A DNA stretch of 32,977 nucleotides, from positions 1-32,977 of the forward strand of contig JAUIEF010000038.1 in NCBI GenBank assembly GCA_030428785.1, in the 5' to 3' direction. The position numbers and the translations under genes were made by a program. Below, in pieces: positions 30,470 through 32,977 of this stretch (positions are counted from its first letter, which is position 1; each line of letters opens with the position of its first letter). The stretch comes from a bacterium (GTDB lineage Bacteria > Planctomycetota > B15-G4). Under the pieces are notes generated by a model. The model saw nothing but the letters and a program-made list of their open reading frames with translations, did not search any database and was not told where the DNA came from.

Positions 30470-31278
30470 TTGAAGAACATCCAGGAGATGTAGTACCCGA
30501 TGATGATGAGCATCAGGAAGCAGCGCACGACCGCGGTGCGCACCGCGCGGCCCACGCCGATCGCGCCGCCGCTCGCCTTGAGGCCGGCGGCGCAGCTCAC
30601 CGTCGCGACGAGGATGCCGAACACGAACGCCTTGATGAGGCCCGTGTAGATCTCCTCCGGGAACGGTCCGAGGCTGTCCGGCTCCGCCTCGAGCGACGTG
30701 AGCAGGTTGCGGAAGTACACCGAGCCCGACACGGCGAGCTGGGTCTTCGCGACGATGCCGCCGCCCAGGCAGCCGAGCACGCACCCGATGAACGTGAGCA
30801 TCGGGGTCATGATCGCCATGGCGACGATGCGCGGCATGACGAGGAACGACACCGGGTCGACGGACATGCACTCGAGCGCGTCGATCTCCTCGGAGACGCG
30901 CATCGTGCCGATCTCGGCCGCCATGGCCGACCCGACGCTCGCCGTCAGGATCATCGACGTCATGAACGGGCCCATCTCGCGGAACAGGATGACGCCGATC
31001 ATGTTCGCGATGGCCTCGGACTGACCGAGCTTCGCGAGCTCCATGCCGACCTGGAGCGCGAGCAGCATGCCCGTGAACAGGCCGACGACGCACACGACCG
31101 GCAGCGGCGAGATGCCGCACACGACGAACTGGTCGAGCACGAAGCGCCACCGCTGCCGCAGGTCCGGACCGAGCCGTCGGACGCTCTGGCTCAGGATCTG
31201 GCACGCGAAGCCCGCCTCCAGCACGGTGAGCCGGATCGCGCGGCCGCGGGCCTCGAGGGTGTCCTTCAGCGTCGCCAC
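30466..31278 (-). CDS. mlaE: MlaE-family ABC lipid-transport permease
   Basis: 270 residues from GTG 31278 (M/V-A-T-L-K-D-T-L-E), overlapping the upstream lipoprotein stop by 13 bases. About five to six hydrophobic segments. Family markers: GLFTGMLLALQVGMELAKLG, ILFREMGPFMTSMILTASVG, AAEIGTMRVSEEIDALECMS and DPVSFLVMPRIVAM, all close to MlaE/YrbE consensus. An N-terminal ~40-residue amphipathic region precedes the first helix, as usual. It forms the membrane dimer of an MCE lipid transporter. A GTG start deep in the preceding gene implies translational coupling. The longer open frame to 31890 is a GC-driven extension. Confidence 0.93.
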   Translation of the reverse strand: MATLKDTLEARGRAIRLTVLEAGFACQILSQSVRRLGPDLRQRWRFVLDQFVVCGISPLPVVCVVGLFTGMLLALQVGMELAKLGQSEAIANMIGVILFREMGPFMTSMILTASVGSAMAAEIGTMRVSEEIDALECMSVDPVSFLVMPRIVAMAIMTPMLTFIGCVLGCLGGGIVAKTQLAVSGSVYFRNLLTSLEAEPDSLGPFPEEIYTGLIKAFVFGILVATVSCAAGLKASGGAIGVGRAVRTAVVRCFLMLIIIGYYISWMFFK

Positions 31279-32762
31279 AGGGTCCAACCCGCCAAGCTGA
31301 GTGCGTCCAGTCCGTCCGCGTCCGTCGCCGCGCCGAACAGGCCCCACAGGACCTGGTGGCGGCTCCGGCCGCGACCCTCCGGCCGCCGAGAATAGAGGAA
31401 CGGGACCGAGATCCTGAGACCTTCCGGGGACGTTCTCCAGAGGACCGTGTCGAAGAGCAGCCGCGTCTCGTGACGCGTGCCGTCCGACCGGTGACGCCAG
31501 ACGGTCCACAGGAAGGAGTAGAGCTCGTCGGCGGGCCGCAGGAACTCGTAGTTGCGGGTCGGCACGAACGAGAAGAACGCGCTGTCGCGACGACCCCGGA
31601 CCTCGGCGTCGCGGTGGAAGAGCGGCCAGACCTGGAGCTGCGTGTCGGCGCCCTCGCGGCCGGAGACGGTGCGCCGGGAGCTGTGCCAGAAGGGGACGAG
31701 GTAGGTGTCGCTCCGCTCGTAGTCGCGCGGCGGCCAGCCCTCGTCCGGCGTGCGCCCGCGCGTCTCGCGGTGCCAGAAGAGGATCATCGACCAGAGCGAG
31801 TCGACGTTCTCCGTGACCTGCCGGCTGTAGAACGGCCAGAAGCGCGTGACCTTCCGCTCGTCGTCCTTGCGGAAGCGGACGAGCGGCCACGGCAGGTCGT
31901 AGAGGTAGTCACCGCCCGCCTCCTCCGTCTCCGAGTTGAAGCGGAAGAACGGCCAGAGCACGGTGGTGCGCGACCACGTCTGCCCGGCCTCGTGTCCGAC
32001 GAACGGCCAGAAGCTCCACCGTTGGCTCGGGTCCGCGGTGTCGCCGTTGTCGAGGCCCCAGGTGAAGAACGGCCAGAGCACCGAGTGCTGGTCCGTGCGC
32101 AGCGTGCCGTCGACGTGGCGCACGAGGCGGTGCCGGTAGAACGGCAGCGCGCGCCAGCTCCCGTCGCGCGGGCCGCCCGTCGTCCAGCCGCCGCCGAGCA
32201 GCACGGTCCACGACGTCGACTGCTCCTTGACCGAGAGCTCCGTCCGCATGAAGAACGGCCAGAGGAAGAAGTCGAAGGTGTCGACGCCGAAGAGGTTGCG
32301 CATGCGGCCGCCGAGCGGCCAGAGCGCGAAGTAGCCGTCGCCGTCCTTCGGTCCGTTGCCGGCGAAGATGACCGGGAAGAAGACGGCGTCCCACTCGGCG
32401 CCCTCCGGGCTGTCGCGCGTCTCGCCCGACCAGATGAGCGGCCAGAAGCGCCAGCGGCTGCCGTCCTCCGTCACGAAGCGGCGGCCGAAGGGCGCGAGGA
32501 AGTCGGTCACCGGCCGGCCGAAGTTCGCCTTGTGCTGGTAGAGCGGGCGGAGCGCGTGGGAGAGGCCCTCGGGCCCGTCGCGGATGTCCACGAGCGGACC
32601 GAGCGCCTCGATCTCCACGGCGCCGTCCGGCGTGTGCTCGATGCGGATGAGCGGGTTCCAGTCGAGCTCCGGCAGGGCGGAGCACGACGCGAGCAGCAAC
32701 GCCGCCAGGACGCCCGCGCCGCCGGGGCGTCCGATGAGCCGTGATGGTCTCCCGGTCCGCAC
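31266..32762 (-). CDS. Lipoprotein with W-P-F/L repeats, first gene of the Mla-type operon
   Basis: 498 residues from ATG 32762. The N-terminus is basic, then hydrophobic (AGVLAALLLASCSAL), with a lipobox L-A-S-C ending at C27 and Ser at +2, so a lipid-anchored envelope protein, probably sorted to the outer membrane by E. coli-type rules. The body is a run of at least ten short units centred on W-P-F or W-P-L in aromatic strands (RFWPLIW, ALWPLGG, FLWPFFM, VLWPFFTW, SFWPFVG, VLWPFFRF, LPWPLVRF, RFWPFYS, QVWPLFHR), separated by charged turns. This suggests a repeated beta-sheet or open barrel. I do not know a named family. It overlaps mlaE by 13 bases, so it may be the outer-membrane-side partner of the transporter. 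Confidence 0.75.
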   Translation of the reverse strand: MRTGRPSRLIGRPGGAGVLAALLLASCSALPELDWNPLIRIEHTPDGAVEIEALGPLVDIRDGPEGLSHALRPLYQHKANFGRPVTDFLAPFGRRFVTEDGSRWRFWPLIWSGETRDSPEGAEWDAVFFPVIFAGNGPKDGDGYFALWPLGGRMRNLFGVDTFDFFLWPFFMRTELSVKEQSTSWTVLLGGGWTTGGPRDGSWRALPFYRHRLVRHVDGTLRTDQHSVLWPFFTWGLDNGDTADPSQRWSFWPFVGHEAGQTWSRTTVLWPFFRFNSETEEAGGDYLYDLPWPLVRFRKDDERKVTRFWPFYSRQVTENVDSLWSMILFWHRETRGRTPDEGWPPRDYERSDTYLVPFWHSSRRTVSGREGADTQLQVWPLFHRDAEVRGRRDSAFFSFVPTRNYEFLRPADELYSFLWTVWRHRSDGTRHETRLLFDTVLWRTSPEGLRISVPFLYSRRPEGRGRSRHQVLWGLFGAATDADGLDALSLAGWTLWRR

Positions 32763-32830
32763 GGGACAACCGTCCCAAGGCGGAGCGGCGGTCTCAAGCG
32801 TCCGCCGGGTTGAGAGACCGGATGGGGGGG

Positions 32831-32836
32831 ATTACC
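32831..32836 (-). promoter_or_regulatory. Weak -10 candidate for the lipoprotein-Mla operon
   Basis: GGTAAT on the minus strand lies 68 bases before ATG 32762 in the leader. No good -35 is seen. The remaining 32837-32977 is very GC-rich, has no gene I can support, and may be leader or spacer to the next gene outside the window. Confidence 0.25.
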
Positions 32837-32977
32837 TTCCACCCGGAACGCCCCGGGGCCGGCCGATCGCCGACCGCGTCGCCCCGCGGCGCCGGGGCCG
32901 TGCGCTCCGCTCCCGACCGGGACCCGGCCCGCCGCCGGGCACGGTTCCCGACCCGCCCGCCGCCGCCCTCGCGCCCC

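Noticed and set aside
31279..31890. Longer frame for the MlaE permease
   Set aside because: The extension lies antisense to nothing but fully inside the lipoprotein gene in another frame and is Arg/Pro/Ala-rich; the MlaE family pattern begins near GTG 31278.
32837..32977. Possible start of another gene at the right edge
   Set aside because: GC-rich sequence with no start codon plus motif that I can support; too short to judge.

Overview
The window is almost wholly one very GC-rich (roughly 75%), gene-dense stretch from a Gram-negative bacterium. It carries genes for a lipid-linked surface glycan, a large secreted lyase-like protein and an Mla/Mce lipid-transport operon. The extreme GC, frequent GTG and TTG starts, a PcRGLX/YetA-like secreted protein with a Lys/Ala-rich N-terminus, and several sulfatase-fold and B12/radical-SAM proteins fit Planctomycetota best. 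This is an inference from gene content, and other high-GC phyla are not excluded.

The first ~660 bases look different. They have lower GC and different codon use, hold the 3' end of a class I dihydroorotase gene and the 5' end of a phosphatidylcholine synthase gene, and include a proteobacterial-type dispersed hairpin between them. One open frame then passes from the phosphatidylcholine synthase N-terminus into a glycosyltransferase C-terminus at the shared peptide DGTDG. The simplest reading is an assembly chimera at about 640-685.

Layout after the junction: (A) + strand ~660-3860: the tail of one GT4 glycosyltransferase, a complete GT4, and a heparinase-like (alpha/alpha)-toroid protein. 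(B) - strand 3939-7220: a polytopic membrane protein fused to a degenerate alkaline-phosphatase/sulfatase-fold domain. (C) + strand 7354-23676, a long glycan run: membrane AlkP-superfamily enzyme, GT4, GT-C membrane glycosyltransferase, GT4, Wzx-like flippase, B12/radical-SAM enzyme, GT4, a radical-SAM-like protein that has lost its cluster loop, GNAT acyltransferase, polysaccharide deacetylase, WecA-like undecaprenyl-phosphate sugar-1-phosphate transferase, SAM methyltransferase. (D) - strand 23698-26775: secreted PcRGLX/YetA-like protein. (E) + strand 27039-28463: second canonical B12/radical-SAM enzyme. (F) - strand 32762-28506: WPF-repeat lipoprotein, MlaE permease, MlaF ATPase, Mce/MlaD protein, all overlapping.

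How the genes may work together (inference): the WecA-like enzyme loads a sugar phosphate on undecaprenyl phosphate, the GT4 enzymes extend it, and the radical-SAM, GNAT, deacetylase and methyltransferase proteins modify it. The flippase exports the lipid-linked glycan, the GT-C and AlkP-fold membrane proteins decorate it on the outer face of the membrane, and the two toroid proteins may trim it. No Wzy polymerase, Wzz or Wza was recognised, so this may be a capped oligosaccharide or part of a larger locus. The Mla-type operon is a separate unit for lipid traffic across the envelope. No tRNA, rRNA, CRISPR array or insertion sequence was seen.
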